Origin: Saprospirales bacterium
GTDB lineage: Bacteria > Bacteroidota > Bacteroidia > Chitinophagales > Saprospiraceae
Reading direction: 5' to 3'
DNA length: 64,000 nucleotides
Assembly: GCA_016711045.1 (NCBI GenBank)
Contig: JADJTT010000007.1
Span: forward strand, 248,001-312,000
The notes beneath the pieces were generated by a model. That model worked only from the letters and a program-made list of their open reading frames with translations, did no database searches and had not been told where the DNA came from. Below are positions 8,807 to 17,479 of this stretch, in pieces (the stretch's first letter is position 1; each line of letters starts with the position of its first letter). A program made the position numbers and the translations under genes.

Positions 8807-9103
8807 AAAGACCCTGGCAAGCGATAACCCTGGCGCTTGCATGTTCAGGTCGAGGAAATAGCCAAATGGGGTTTGGCTTACTTCATACCCCGTATTGATT
8901 AGCCGCTCTTGAAGGTGGTCAAACAGCCGTTTGGTGAACGCCGGATCAGCCTTACTTTCCCGCTCCACATCTTCTTCTTCTGCCTGGATGAATGCTGTTT
9001 GCACCTCTGCAAAGGATGCAGCATGAGCAGGGTCTGCCATTTCGAGCGATTGCACATTGGGGTGATAGGGAAAATGAGCGCTATAGATCAATAAGAGTTT
9101 CAT
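8795..9103 (-). CDS. Threonyl-tRNA synthetase editing-domain-like protein, internally shortened
   Basis: 102 residues from ATG 9103 (MKLLLIYSAHFPYHPNVQSL); an upstream in-frame extension to 9259 does not look coding. Both ends match stand-alone archaeal-type ThrRS editing domains: the start MKLLxIYS, the acidic FIQAEEEDVE, and the C-terminal GYEVSQTPFGYFLDL and SLARVFK. These proteins normally hydrolyse mischarged Ser-tRNA(Thr). From memory, family members carry about 35 more residues after the AEEED block, including a conserved HSFAHLS segment; here AEEEDVERESK runs directly into ADPAFTKRL. The usual APGHSLAR is APGLSLAR. The reading frame is intact, so it may be expressed, but editing activity is doubtful. 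Confidence 0.6.
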   Translation of the reverse strand: MKLLLIYSAHFPYHPNVQSLEMADPAHAASFAEVQTAFIQAEEEDVERESKADPAFTKRLFDHLQERLINTGYEVSQTPFGYFLDLNMQAPGLSLARVFKNI

Positions 9104-9245
9104 ATCTGATGAAAATAGGCATTTCTTTGGAATACCTGATGATTTCGAAGCCTGTATAACTAATCCTCCCTTTTGTCGAAATACTTTTACCCTTCTCGAG
9201 TTTGCCTGTACTTTCATCCCATTGATTTCGATAAAACAAACGAAA

Positions 9246-9554
9246 ATGACACACAGCAATCAAAGAAATGCCTTTCTCTTCCTTACCTTAGCCTTTGTCG
9301 TATTGCTCTTCTCCAGTTGCGCTCAAAGCGAAGTGGTCGATGCCTGTCTACAAGGCCATACGTATGGATTTTGGGGCGGACTATGGCACGGGATCATAGC
9401 CCCTATCGACTTTGTAGCCATGCTGTTCCGCGATGATGTGACCATGTATGCCCAGAACAACAACGGCGGGTGGTATGCCTTCGGCTTTCTGATCGGTAGC
9501 GGAGGATGGGGTTTCCTCGGAGGCCACGGCACCAAAAAAGCCCGCCGCCGGTAA
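9246..9554 (+). CDS. Small conserved lipoprotein of unknown function
   Basis: 102 residues from ATG 9246 (MTHSNQRNAF); ATG 9222 is an alternative. The signal ends in lipobox FSSC. The mature part GFWGGLWHGIIAPIDFVAMLF and NNGGWYAFGFLIGSGGWGFLGG is hydrophobic and glycine-rich. I recall this pattern in many unannotated Bacteroidota and proteobacterial proteins, but no function is known. Ends in the basic tail KKARRR. The palindromic repeat block starts right after its stop. Confidence 0.7.
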   Translation: MTHSNQRNAFLFLTLAFVVLLFSSCAQSEVVDACLQGHTYGFWGGLWHGIIAPIDFVAMLFRDDVTMYAQNNNGGWYAFGFLIGSGGWGFLGGHGTKKARRR

Positions 9555-9663
9555 AGACGCCACACCTGGCGTCTCCCATACGGTAAAGACGCCACACCTG
9601 GCGTCTCCCATATCGTCGCCATACCTGGCGTCTCCTTGCACCAGACGCCATGTGTGGCGTCTC
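9555..9663. repeat. Cluster of four short palindromic repeats
   Basis: Four copies of a palindrome built on GACGCCA...TGGCGTC: two near-identical copies starting at 9555 and 9587 (AGACGCCACACCTGGCGTCTC), a degenerate copy near 9614, and a variant at 9643-9663 (AGACGCCATGTGTGGCGTCTC). Each can fold into a 7-9 bp hairpin. The block fills the gap between the lipoprotein gene and the DDAH-like gene; minus-strand reading frames through it are repeat artefacts. Confidence 0.85.
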
Positions 9664-9678
9664 TACAAACCTACCACC

Positions 9679-10497
9679 ATGGTAAAAAACGAAGGAGATA
9701 AACTAAAACGGGTAATCGTCAGCTCTCCTGGAAAAGAATACGTTTCTTTCTGGGATAAGGATGCTCACCATATCACAGAAGTAGCAGACCTCGAAAAAGC
9801 AAAGCTACAGCATGGTATCCTGACGACCATTTTGGAAAATTCGGGATGTGAAGTAGTCGACGTGCCCGAGCTTTTTGGGCATCCCAATTCCGTATTTGTG
9901 CGAGATGCGGCTCTGTGTACGCCTCAAGGATACCTGAAGCTGAAGATGGGGCTGGAAACCAGAAGAGGGGAGGAGGACTGGTTGGAAAAGGCACTTCAGG
10001 CGCACGGCGTTCCAATGGCTGGCATACTGGAACTTCCTGCCACTGCAGAAGGTGGCGATGTAATTCTTGCCGACCATGTAGCCTTTGTCGGACATTCCCA
10101 CCGCACGAATGAGGAGGGCGTACATCAACTATCTGCCTGGCTGGGATATATGGGGTATAAAGTGCGTACGGTTAAAGTCCCCGACCGCTATTTGCACATT
10201 GGCGGCGCGATGAGCATGATCGGTCCACACCGGGTGCTTTGCTGTGAAGGAGTTTTTCCCGAGCATTTCTTTGATGGATACCAGACCATCGTGGTGCCCG
10301 GGGATAGCTTTATCCACGCCAATGTGATCTGCATCCAGGATGGGGAGGTCATTGCAGAACGCACGAACCGCGAGACTATTGCCGTGCTTCGGCAGGCAGG
10401 GATAGAGGTCCATGCGCTCGATCTCTCCGAGTTTGTAAAAGGAGCGGGCGGCCCGTCTTGTTTGATTATGCCGGTTGAGCGGGTGGGGAAGATTTAA
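9679..10497 (+). CDS. Dimethylarginine dimethylaminohydrolase-like (arginine deiminase superfamily)
   Basis: 272 residues from ATG 9679; the frame is open from 9652 but that part is inside the repeat block. The pentein-fold catalytic set is visible: NSVFVRDAA (Asp76), EGGDVIL (Glu124-Asp127), YLHIGG (His173) and GGPSCLIMP with nucleophile Cys261. DDAH splits methylated arginine into citrulline and methylamine; related enzymes act on arginine or transfer amidino groups. The GGPSCL ending fits DDAH best. It converges on and overlaps by 3 bp the TonB receptor gene. Confidence 0.88.
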   Translation: MVKNEGDKLKRVIVSSPGKEYVSFWDKDAHHITEVADLEKAKLQHGILTTILENSGCEVVDVPELFGHPNSVFVRDAALCTPQGYLKLKMGLETRRGEEDWLEKALQAHGVPMAGILELPATAEGGDVILADHVAFVGHSHRTNEEGVHQLSAWLGYMGYKVRTVKVPDRYLHIGGAMSMIGPHRVLCCEGVFPEHFFDGYQTIVVPGDSFIHANVICIQDGEVIAERTNRETIAVLRQAGIEVHALDLSEFVKGAGGPSCLIMPVERVGKI

Positions 10498-12929
10498 TTC
10501 CCTCCACCCACGCGTCCTGCCTCCGCCTCCAATCCCGTTTTGCGTTTGAGCGACTTGACGTTTTGGTTGCCAAAGTTATAGCCTAGACTCAGGCTGACAC
10601 GGCGACTGTCCCAGCGACCTGATCCGTAGGAAACCAGGCCGTTGAACTCGGAAACGCCATCCCATCCTGATTCATAGAAAATATCGTTGACACTGAGGCG
10701 GGCATTGAGCCGGTCGGCCAAAAACTTGCGTTGCAGGCCGAGGTCCAGGCTCCAGTTGGCGTTGTATTTAAATACCCCACCCCATATACCTGGCCCTGAG
10801 TAGTAGCCGGAGATTTCTCCCTTGAAGCCGGCAGGCAGGTCAAAGGTTTGTTGCGAGAAAAGGTTATAGGTGAATGCCTGTAAGTCGACCACCGCGCCGT
10901 TTCCATAATCCGCCTGGTTGTCGAGGTAGGAGGCATTTATGTTGAAATAGGCGTTCCATCCCTTCGTGATCTCTATAGGAGCGCTGACGTTGAGGCTGAC
11001 AATCGTTTGGCTGGCCAGGTTCTCCCAGGTGATGAAACTGGCCCGGGGATCGTTCTCGTCGGGCCCGATCAGGCGGGTGATCTGGTCGGTGGTGCGGCTG
11101 TAGGCCAATTTGAAATTGTAGCGGTAAGCCAGGGTATAGCCAAGCTCCAGGTTATTGACGATCTCGGGACGAAGAAATGGATTTCCCTTGCGGTACGACA
11201 ATTGGCTGAGCTGGCTGTTGAATGGATTGAGCACATCATAGTCCGGGCGATTGATGCGGCGACCATAATTCAGCGACAGGCTGTGTAATTGGGCTACTTG
11301 CCAGGTCAGTCCGGCACTTGGAAACCAGTTTCGGTAGTTAAGCACTACCGGAGGCTCTTGCAATTCAGGCAAAAAAGCCTGCAAATCACCAGTAGCATCC
11401 GTTTGCTCTACGCGCAAGCCGGCGGAAAAATTCCACTTCTCCCCAAGCGGACGAGCGTAGTTGATATAACCGGCATATACATTCTCTTCATATTCAAAAC
11501 GATTGGACAAGGTGTCATTCTGGGTGGGGACTTCATTCCACACATCGTACACAAGAAACGTATTGTCGGAATATACGCGGCTCAGTTTGGTGCCGATTCC
11601 CAACTTGCCTCCCAGCAGGTCCTCTTCATAATCGATCTTTAAGGTGTAGATGTCGATGTCGGAAGGCGTGTCGAAGTTGTTCACGATTTCAGTGAGGATG
11701 TTTTCTCCGGAGGCATCGTAGTAGTAGTTGGGTTGGTAAAGTTCATTTTCATTTCGGTAGCGTCCGTAATCGGCGTCTACGTTTACACTGCGTCCCTTCC
11801 CATTGTCAAACCGGTAGTTGAGGTTGAAGGTCTGCTGTGCACGGTTGCCTGTGGATTCATTTTCCGCCACGAGGATGCTATCGATTAGGGTAGGGGTATT
11901 CTGGTCTGAAATTTCAATGCGATTGACCCCGGGCCTTGTAGACGCTCCGTTCCGCACACCGACAATGAATCCGAGCGTATGTTTTTGGGCTACGAAGAAA
12001 TCCGTGCCGAGGCGGTAGTCATAGTTTTCGGAACGATGGCTACTGGTGTTGGACTCATTGAGTATGAGCCCGTTTTGATAGCTTAAAAACTCCATGTTGT
12101 GAAACCCGGTACCGGAATTCAATCCGGCACTGGCAAAGGCGTTGAGTATCCTGTTGCGGAAATTGCCGCTAGCACCGATGTTTTGGCGGGCGTAGCGACC
12201 TTTGCTGTACGTACCGTTAACGGAGCCGTTTGCTCCCAGGTTTTTATCTTTTTTCAAATGGATATCGATGATCCCGGCATTGCCCTCCGCTTCATATTTG
12301 GCCCCTGGGTTGGTGATAATATCAATGCGGTCAATTTGGTCCGCCGTCAGGTTTTGCAGGTAGTTACTCAGGTCCTCCCCGCTGAGCGGAAGGCGCTTTC
12401 CATCCACATACAACAGTACTCCGGAGCGCCCCAGCACATTGATATTGTCATTATTGTCGACCGTTACCCCTGGCGCTTTGCGGAGCAGGGACAGGGCATC
12501 AGAGCCCGCACTGTTGATCGTTCCTTCTACGTTGAACACCGTGCGGTCCGGTTTGATCTCGACAAGGGCGCGGGATGCAGTAACCGTGGCTTCTGCCAGT
12601 TCAATGGCGGCGGCGGAAAAAGTCAACACGCCTAAATCGGTTTCCAGTGCTTCCTGGAGTGATATGTCTGATTTGTTTAGATCGGCAGATCCGACATAGG
12701 TAGCCACAAGGTAGTAGTTACCTGGCAAGACCTCATTAAAAATAAAGTGCCCGTTTTCATCGCTGGTTTCCACTTTAAAAAGGGTACTGTCGGCGGCGTG
12801 ATACAAGGCTATATTGGCGTAAAGCACGGCTTCTCCGTCTGCATGCTGGAGTTGGCCGCGAAGGCTGGCAATTTGAGCGAAGCTGCTCAGACCGAAAAAG
12901 AGCAGCAGAAGGGTGGAAAAAATCTTCAT
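10494..12929 (-). CDS. TonB-dependent receptor with carboxypeptidase-like N-domain
   Basis: 811 residues from ATG 12929 (MKIFSTLLLLFFGLSSFAQ, a clear signal peptide). An N-terminal CarboxypepD_reg-like domain (LRGQLQHADGEAVLYANIAL) is followed by a plug (KAPGVTVDNNDNINVLGRSGVLLYVDGKRLPL; TADQIDRIDIITNPGAKYEAEGNAGIIDI) and an outer-membrane beta-barrel of the OMP_b-brl_3 type (YRNWFPSAGLTW; NYGRRINRPDYDVLNPF). No SusD partner is adjacent, so it is a non-SusC receptor of unknown ligand. Its 3' end overlaps the stop codon of the DDAH-like gene tail to tail. Confidence 0.92.
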   Translation of the reverse strand: MKIFSTLLLLFFGLSSFAQIASLRGQLQHADGEAVLYANIALYHAADSTLFKVETSDENGHFIFNEVLPGNYYLVATYVGSADLNKSDISLQEALETDLGVLTFSAAAIELAEATVTASRALVEIKPDRTVFNVEGTINSAGSDALSLLRKAPGVTVDNNDNINVLGRSGVLLYVDGKRLPLSGEDLSNYLQNLTADQIDRIDIITNPGAKYEAEGNAGIIDIHLKKDKNLGANGSVNGTYSKGRYARQNIGASGNFRNRILNAFASAGLNSGTGFHNMEFLSYQNGLILNESNTSSHRSENYDYRLGTDFFVAQKHTLGFIVGVRNGASTRPGVNRIEISDQNTPTLIDSILVAENESTGNRAQQTFNLNYRFDNGKGRSVNVDADYGRYRNENELYQPNYYYDASGENILTEIVNNFDTPSDIDIYTLKIDYEEDLLGGKLGIGTKLSRVYSDNTFLVYDVWNEVPTQNDTLSNRFEYEENVYAGYINYARPLGEKWNFSAGLRVEQTDATGDLQAFLPELQEPPVVLNYRNWFPSAGLTWQVAQLHSLSLNYGRRINRPDYDVLNPFNSQLSQLSYRKGNPFLRPEIVNNLELGYTLAYRYNFKLAYSRTTDQITRLIGPDENDPRASFITWENLASQTIVSLNVSAPIEITKGWNAYFNINASYLDNQADYGNGAVVDLQAFTYNLFSQQTFDLPAGFKGEISGYYSGPGIWGGVFKYNANWSLDLGLQRKFLADRLNARLSVNDIFYESGWDGVSEFNGLVSYGSGRWDSRRVSLSLGYNFGNQNVKSLKRKTGLEAEAGRVGGGN

Positions 12930-12951
12930 ACGAGTGTTTATGGGTAACATT

Positions 12952-12967
12952 AAGGTGTAAGAACACC
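12952..12967. promoter_or_regulatory. Short inverted repeat upstream of the TonB receptor
   Basis: AGGTGT-AAGA-ACACCT has 6-bp perfect arms and a 4-bp spacer, 23 bp before the receptor ATG in the divergent gap to the methyltransferase gene. It could be an operator; nothing else supports this. Confidence 0.25.
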
Positions 12968-13003
12968 TGTTTTTTGACAAGGTTGCATTGGGGTGTTTTT
13001 TTA

Positions 13004-13034
13004 TTGCAATAGCGCGTAAAAAGGGGTATATTTC
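13004..13034 (+). promoter_or_regulatory. Bacteroidota-type promoter for methyltransferase gene
   Basis: TTG at 13004-13006, a 20-bp spacer and TATATTTC at 13027-13034 match the TTG / TAnnTTTG pattern, 23 bp before the start codon. Confidence 0.45.
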
Positions 13035-13057
13035 TGCTCCACCAGCATCAACTAGCC

Positions 13058-13819
13058 ATGAAACAGTGGTACGAATCTTTATTTGAAAACTATGGCGCCC
13101 AATACGATCAGGAGTCCTTTACACAAGGCGCCCTGGGTGAATGTGATTTTATCGAAAAAGAGATTGGGTTTAACAAGCAGGCTAACATATTGGACATAGG
13201 CTGTGGCACCGGCCGCCATGCCATTGAGTTGACCAAACGGGGATATATTGTTACAGGCGTTGACCTCTCTGAGTCCATGCTGGAGAAAGCCCGGGAAAAA
13301 GCCAACGCACAAAACCTCCAAATTGATTTTCAAATTCAGGATGCCCGTGCCCTGCCTTTTGTAGAAGTATTTGATTTGGCTATCATGATCTGCGAGGGGG
13401 CATTCCCGTTGATGGAAACGGATGAAATGAATTTCCAGATCCTGCAACAAGCCGCTAACGCATTGAGACCGAATGGGAAATTGATCTTCACCACTTTAAA
13501 CGGACTGTTCCCCCTTTTTCATTCGGTGAAAGACTTTCTCGCCTCTGCCGCCGCCGAAGGCAACGCCACGTATGACCACCATTCCTTTGACTTGATGACT
13601 TTCCGCGATCACAATGTCACTTATGTAGAAGACGATTCAGGCCATAAAAAAGAACTCACCTGCAATGAGCGGTATTATGTGCCTTCTGAGATTATCTGGC
13701 TGCTGAAATCGCTTCACTTTCGGCAAATCGATATTTTTGGCGCCAAATTGGGAGCTTTTAGCCGGGAAGACCACCTAACCACGGAGGATTTTGAGATGCT
13801 GGTAATCGCGGAGAAGTAA
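13058..13819 (+). CDS. Class I SAM-dependent methyltransferase
   Basis: 253 residues. Motif I NILDIGCGTGRHAIEL (about 44-60) binds S-adenosylmethionine; GVDLSESMLEKAREKA supplies the acidic residue after strand 2; FQIQDARALPF and FDLAIMICEGAFPLM are the following motifs. The substrate is not evident; the fold is of the small-molecule (UbiE/Methyltransf_11/25) kind. It is transcribed away from the TonB receptor gene, and the next gene follows 73 bp later. Confidence 0.88.
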   Translation: MKQWYESLFENYGAQYDQESFTQGALGECDFIEKEIGFNKQANILDIGCGTGRHAIELTKRGYIVTGVDLSESMLEKAREKANAQNLQIDFQIQDARALPFVEVFDLAIMICEGAFPLMETDEMNFQILQQAANALRPNGKLIFTTLNGLFPLFHSVKDFLASAAAEGNATYDHHSFDLMTFRDHNVTYVEDDSGHKKELTCNERYYVPSEIIWLLKSLHFRQIDIFGAKLGAFSREDHLTTEDFEMLVIAEK

Positions 13820-13892
13820 AAGTTCAGGATATACAATCTCATACTATTTTTCTCCGGGGGATCGTTTGCAGTAGGAACCCAAAAGCCTTGCA

Positions 13893-14786
13893 ATGAAAAT
13901 TTTCCTGCTGTTTTCCCTTTTCCTCCTTACCCTTTTTCAGTTTTGCGGTTATGTCCCCGCGCAGTCAACTCCACTCCAAATGCCTGAAGTGCAAGCGGAT
14001 ACCGTTAAATGGGAGGAGGCTGCTCCAAGCTATATAGACAAAGAAGGAAAAGATATTGCTCACCGAATTTTACCGCCGCCCGGTTTCGAGCGGGTAATGG
14101 TGCCTGAGAACTCCTTTGCCGCCTACTTGCGTAACCTTCCTTTAAAAGCGGACGGAGCTGAAGTGCTGCTATACGACGGTACGGCTAAACCCGGATCAGG
14201 ATATCATGTCGCAGTGGTCGACGTGCCCATCGGCAATCGAGATCTCCACCAGTGCGCCGATGCAGTAATACATCTTCGGGCTGAATATTTATTTAGCCAG
14301 CAGCGCTACGAGGATATCCACTTCAATTTCAGCAACGGTTTCCGGGCATCCTATTCCGAATGGAGAAAGGGAAACCGGATCAGGGTGGACGGTGGGGCTG
14401 TTTCCTGGATACCCACGAGTGCTGCATCTACCTCGTATACCAGCTTTTGGAAGTATCTGGAAATGGTCTTTGCCTATGCAGGCACCGCTTCCTTGTCGCA
14501 AGAATTGCGATCGGTCGCCTTTACAGATATGCAAATTGGGGATGTGTTTATCATCGGTGGTTCCCCCGGTCATGCAGAGATCGTGGTCGATATGGCGGTA
14601 CATCAGGAAACCGGAGAAAAGATCTTTTTGCTGGCACAAAGCTATATGCCGGCCCAGGAAATCCATGTGCTGGACAATTTGCAGGGACAAAATTTGGGTC
14701 CATGGTATAAATCTGACTTTGCCGGTGAACTACAAACCCCTTCGTACACTTTCTATAAGAATAGTTTAAAACGATTCTTGCAGTAA
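13893..14786 (+). CDS. DUF4846 family secreted protein
   Basis: 297 residues with a signal peptide (MKIFLLFSLFLLTLFQFCGYVPAQ). The body matches DUF4846 in my recognition: HRILPPPGFERVMVPENSFAAYLRNLPL, DVPIGNRDLHQCADAVIHLRAEYLF and GDVFIIGGSPGHAEIVVDMA. The GHAEIV motif with upstream Cys/His residues resembles a papain-like or transglutaminase-type fold, but no activity is proven. It is followed 18 bp later by a TlpA gene in the same direction, so probably co-transcribed. Confidence 0.8.
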   Translation: MKIFLLFSLFLLTLFQFCGYVPAQSTPLQMPEVQADTVKWEEAAPSYIDKEGKDIAHRILPPPGFERVMVPENSFAAYLRNLPLKADGAEVLLYDGTAKPGSGYHVAVVDVPIGNRDLHQCADAVIHLRAEYLFSQQRYEDIHFNFSNGFRASYSEWRKGNRIRVDGGAVSWIPTSAASTSYTSFWKYLEMVFAYAGTASLSQELRSVAFTDMQIGDVFIIGGSPGHAEIVVDMAVHQETGEKIFLLAQSYMPAQEIHVLDNLQGQNLGPWYKSDFAGELQTPSYTFYKNSLKRFLQ

Positions 14787-14804
14787 TATTAATCCCTGAT
14801 TATT

Positions 14805-16007
14805 ATGGAGTGGAGACACCTTGGCGCAGCCCTTTCTCTTATTGCCCTGAGCCTTACCTGGGGCGCCTGTAATAGCCAACTTTCCCAAACTGGAGGAGTC
14901 TCGGTATCCGGAGTGATAGAGCTCGATGAAAATTGGGCCCCCACGCTTTACCTTCTTCGACCCACTTCTTTCCCAAACCTGTTGGCGCCATATCAAATGC
15001 CGGTGGTAGCCACCATCGAATTGGCCGCGGATGGTTCCTTTCATTGGGAGAAAAACCTCACTCCGGAAGAAGAGGGGCTTTACGTGTTGCTGATTCAAAA
15101 GAAGGGGAGCAAGTATCAGAATGCTATTGAATCGCTGCCGATGGAGGAGAACTACGTGCTGCTCTCCCTTCAGGAGGGAACACAGATCAACCTCCAGGGA
15201 CAAGCAGCCCGCCTGACCCACTCCTGCACGTTTTCCGAGGCGAATGAAGAAACCAGGCTATTGGCGCAACTGCAAATCTTCCGTGAACCGCTCGTGCGTG
15301 AAATCGAGAAGCAATATGCTGAAAACACGGACCCCGATGGGTTTCAGTGGAATATGCACGGCAATGAAGAGGTAGCCGCACAAATGAATGCCGGGTTGGA
15401 CGGGTTTATCGAAACCTGTAACACGCCTTTGCCCATCCTCGCCGCCTTGCGATTGCGCGCGCCCGACAATGAATACCGCGACCGCCCGGAGTTTTTTCTC
15501 GAGGTGTCGAAGCGGCTTAAAGAATTGGCGCCGGGTCACCCCTGGGTCGCTGAATTGGATGCCTTCCTGACTCCTGACAATTTGCCGGTATTGAAAGGGG
15601 ATCGGATGCCCGACTTTGCGTTGCCCACGCCCGAAGGCGACACCCTTCGGCTGGCTGATACCAAAGGTAAATTGGTGTTGGTAGATTTCTGGGCTTCCTG
15701 GTGCGCACCCTGCCGCAAGGAAGTACGGGAAACGATCCGCCCGCTATACGAAGAATACCACGACGAGGGGTTTGAAGTACTGGGCATTTCTATCGACAGC
15801 GATCGCCGCTCCTGGCTGAATGCCATTGCCAAGGACGGTGCTGTCTGGCTCCATGCCTCCGACCTGATGGGGGATGAATCTCCCGTGCGGGAATCACTCA
15901 AATTTGAGTTTATTCCTGCTTGCTACCTCCTGGATGAGGACGGGAAGCTGGTGGCCCGCAATTTACATGGAGAAGAGTTGAGGCGGTTTTTGGCGGACTA
16001 CTTTTGA
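14805..16007 (+). CDS. TlpA-family thiol-disulfide oxidoreductase lipoprotein
   Basis: 400 residues with a lipoprotein signal (SLTWGACNS). An N-terminal DUF4369-like beta region (about 25-110) and a helical middle are followed by a redoxin domain from about 265: GDRMPDFALPTPEGDTLRL, then FWASWCAPCRKEV with active-site Cys300 and Cys303, and FIPACYLLDEDGKLVARNL with the cis-proline region. It acts in the periplasm, reducing or exchanging disulfides. Its last 10 bp overlap the converging exonuclease gene. Confidence 0.9.
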   Translation: MEWRHLGAALSLIALSLTWGACNSQLSQTGGVSVSGVIELDENWAPTLYLLRPTSFPNLLAPYQMPVVATIELAADGSFHWEKNLTPEEEGLYVLLIQKKGSKYQNAIESLPMEENYVLLSLQEGTQINLQGQAARLTHSCTFSEANEETRLLAQLQIFREPLVREIEKQYAENTDPDGFQWNMHGNEEVAAQMNAGLDGFIETCNTPLPILAALRLRAPDNEYRDRPEFFLEVSKRLKELAPGHPWVAELDAFLTPDNLPVLKGDRMPDFALPTPEGDTLRLADTKGKLVLVDFWASWCAPCRKEVRETIRPLYEEYHDEGFEVLGISIDSDRRSWLNAIAKDGAVWLHASDLMGDESPVRESLKFEFIPACYLLDEDGKLVARNLHGEELRRFLADYF

Positions 16008-17398
16008 GGAAAGGCAAGTACCCTTACTTTTTTTCCTTCGATGAACCGTTTCACTAACCGGTTTTCCTCCGCATTGCCTTCCGCTCGTTTGACAAGCCCT
16101 TTCCAATCGTCCAGGTTGTGGGCCTGGTCGTCTGGAGACACATAGCCCCAGCCGAAGAGCCGTCCGTTTTCGACCACGACTGCAGCTTGCTCCTCCTGGG
16201 TACGGCCCTTGTCCAGGATCACAAAATGGCCATCCAGCACGGCCGTTAGGGCTTCCTGGGCTTCCTGAGCCCGGAGATTGTATGCCTCCGGAGACTCCTG
16301 CTCGATGCAAGCGCCCAGGCAGGTGCCGAGTTGGTAAGGAAAACAGGGCCCCGGCCCTGCATCCAGCCCGACCCGTTTTTCGCAGAGCTGAAAGCGCTCT
16401 ACCATAGCTTGTAAGTGATTTCGGGCACTTTCGAGATGCGGATATTCCGCCAATAGCGTTTTTTCTTTGACCAGCTTGTCGCTCGTCTTGGCGGGCATGA
16501 AGCACAAATACCCATCTGCGGAGGTATACGAAAAGATCCCGTAGGGATATTGCCGGTTCCGCTGCGCCCGGTTGATCAGGGGGTGAAGGCGCTTTATTTC
16601 CCGCGATTCCAGCAGCAGGGCGATCAACTCACTTCCGGTGAGTTCGTAGGTGACCTCCCGGGCATGTTCCTGGAGCTGTCCGGCCTTGTGGGTTTTATCC
16701 TGGAAATGCGAGGCGATCCGTTTTTGGATGTTGATGCTTTTGCCTACGTATACTACATCCCCTCCATGGTTATGGAAGTAATAAACCCCACATTCTTCCG
16801 GCAGGGCCGCGATTTTTTCAATGCCGAATCCGTTGGGCAGCAAAGATTCCTTTATGCCCATTTTAAGCAGATGGGTAAGTTGACTTTGCCCTTGTTGGGA
16901 TTGCAGGATGAAGGTGAAAATCTCGGTGGTCGCCAGGGTATCGGCCATAGCGCGGTGGCGTTGATCGACGGAAATCCGGAAATGGCGGATGAGGTTGCCT
17001 AGACTGTAGGAGGGAAGACCGGGAAAGCTTTTCCGGGAAAGTTGCACCGTGCAGAGCGTTTTGCGGGTGTAGGTATACCCCAGACGCCTGAATTCCTCCC
17101 GGATAAAACTGTAATCGAAGCGGGCATTGTGCGCGACGAAGATGGCATCCTGGGTCATCTCCACTACGGTGCGGGCCACTTCAAAAAACCGGGGTGCATT
17201 GGCTACCATCTCATTGGTAATGCCCGTCAGCCCGGAAATAAAACCGGGAATGAGACATTCCGGATTGATCAACGTCTCAAAAGTATCGAGTATCTTTTCG
17301 CCGTCGTGCAACACGATTGCGATTTCCGTAATTTTATCGCGTGCGGCCTGGCCGCCTGTCGTTTCTACGTCAATTATTGCAAATCGTGTAAGTCCCAT
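15998..17398 (-). CDS. DnaQ-like exonuclease fused to GIY-YIG (UvrC/Cho-like) nuclease
   Basis: 466 residues. Residues 1-170 are a DEDDh 3'-5' exonuclease: AIIDVETTGG (Asp10, Glu12), VAHNARFDYSFI and HRAMADTLAT. Residues about 205-285 are a GIY-YIG endonuclease: CGVYYFHNHGGDVVYVGKSINIQKRI. The rest includes YQLGTCLGACIEQ, resembling the Cys-rich segment of UvrC N-terminal halves. The combination resembles Cho-type repair nucleases joined to a Pol III epsilon-type proofreader and is found across Bacteroidota and actinobacteria. The likely role is incision and trimming at DNA damage; partner proteins are unknown. Confidence 0.9.
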   Translation of the reverse strand: MGLTRFAIIDVETTGGQAARDKITEIAIVLHDGEKILDTFETLINPECLIPGFISGLTGITNEMVANAPRFFEVARTVVEMTQDAIFVAHNARFDYSFIREEFRRLGYTYTRKTLCTVQLSRKSFPGLPSYSLGNLIRHFRISVDQRHRAMADTLATTEIFTFILQSQQGQSQLTHLLKMGIKESLLPNGFGIEKIAALPEECGVYYFHNHGGDVVYVGKSINIQKRIASHFQDKTHKAGQLQEHAREVTYELTGSELIALLLESREIKRLHPLINRAQRNRQYPYGIFSYTSADGYLCFMPAKTSDKLVKEKTLLAEYPHLESARNHLQAMVERFQLCEKRVGLDAGPGPCFPYQLGTCLGACIEQESPEAYNLRAQEAQEALTAVLDGHFVILDKGRTQEEQAAVVVENGRLFGWGYVSPDDQAHNLDDWKGLVKRAEGNAEENRLVKRFIEGKKVRVLAFPQK

Positions 17399-17479
17399 GC
17401 AGTTGGGCTTTGACTAAACAAATCTAGTGATTACATTGTCGGACAAAGCCAAATATCCGGAAAATTCAGGGAAAAACAA

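Noticed and set aside
9323..9651. Minus-strand reading frames across the palindromic repeats
   Set aside because: Their repetitive peptides follow from the repeat units and they overlap a better-supported lipoprotein gene.
9555..9663. CRISPR array
   Set aside because: Units are palindromic, irregularly spaced and have no unique spacers or cas genes.
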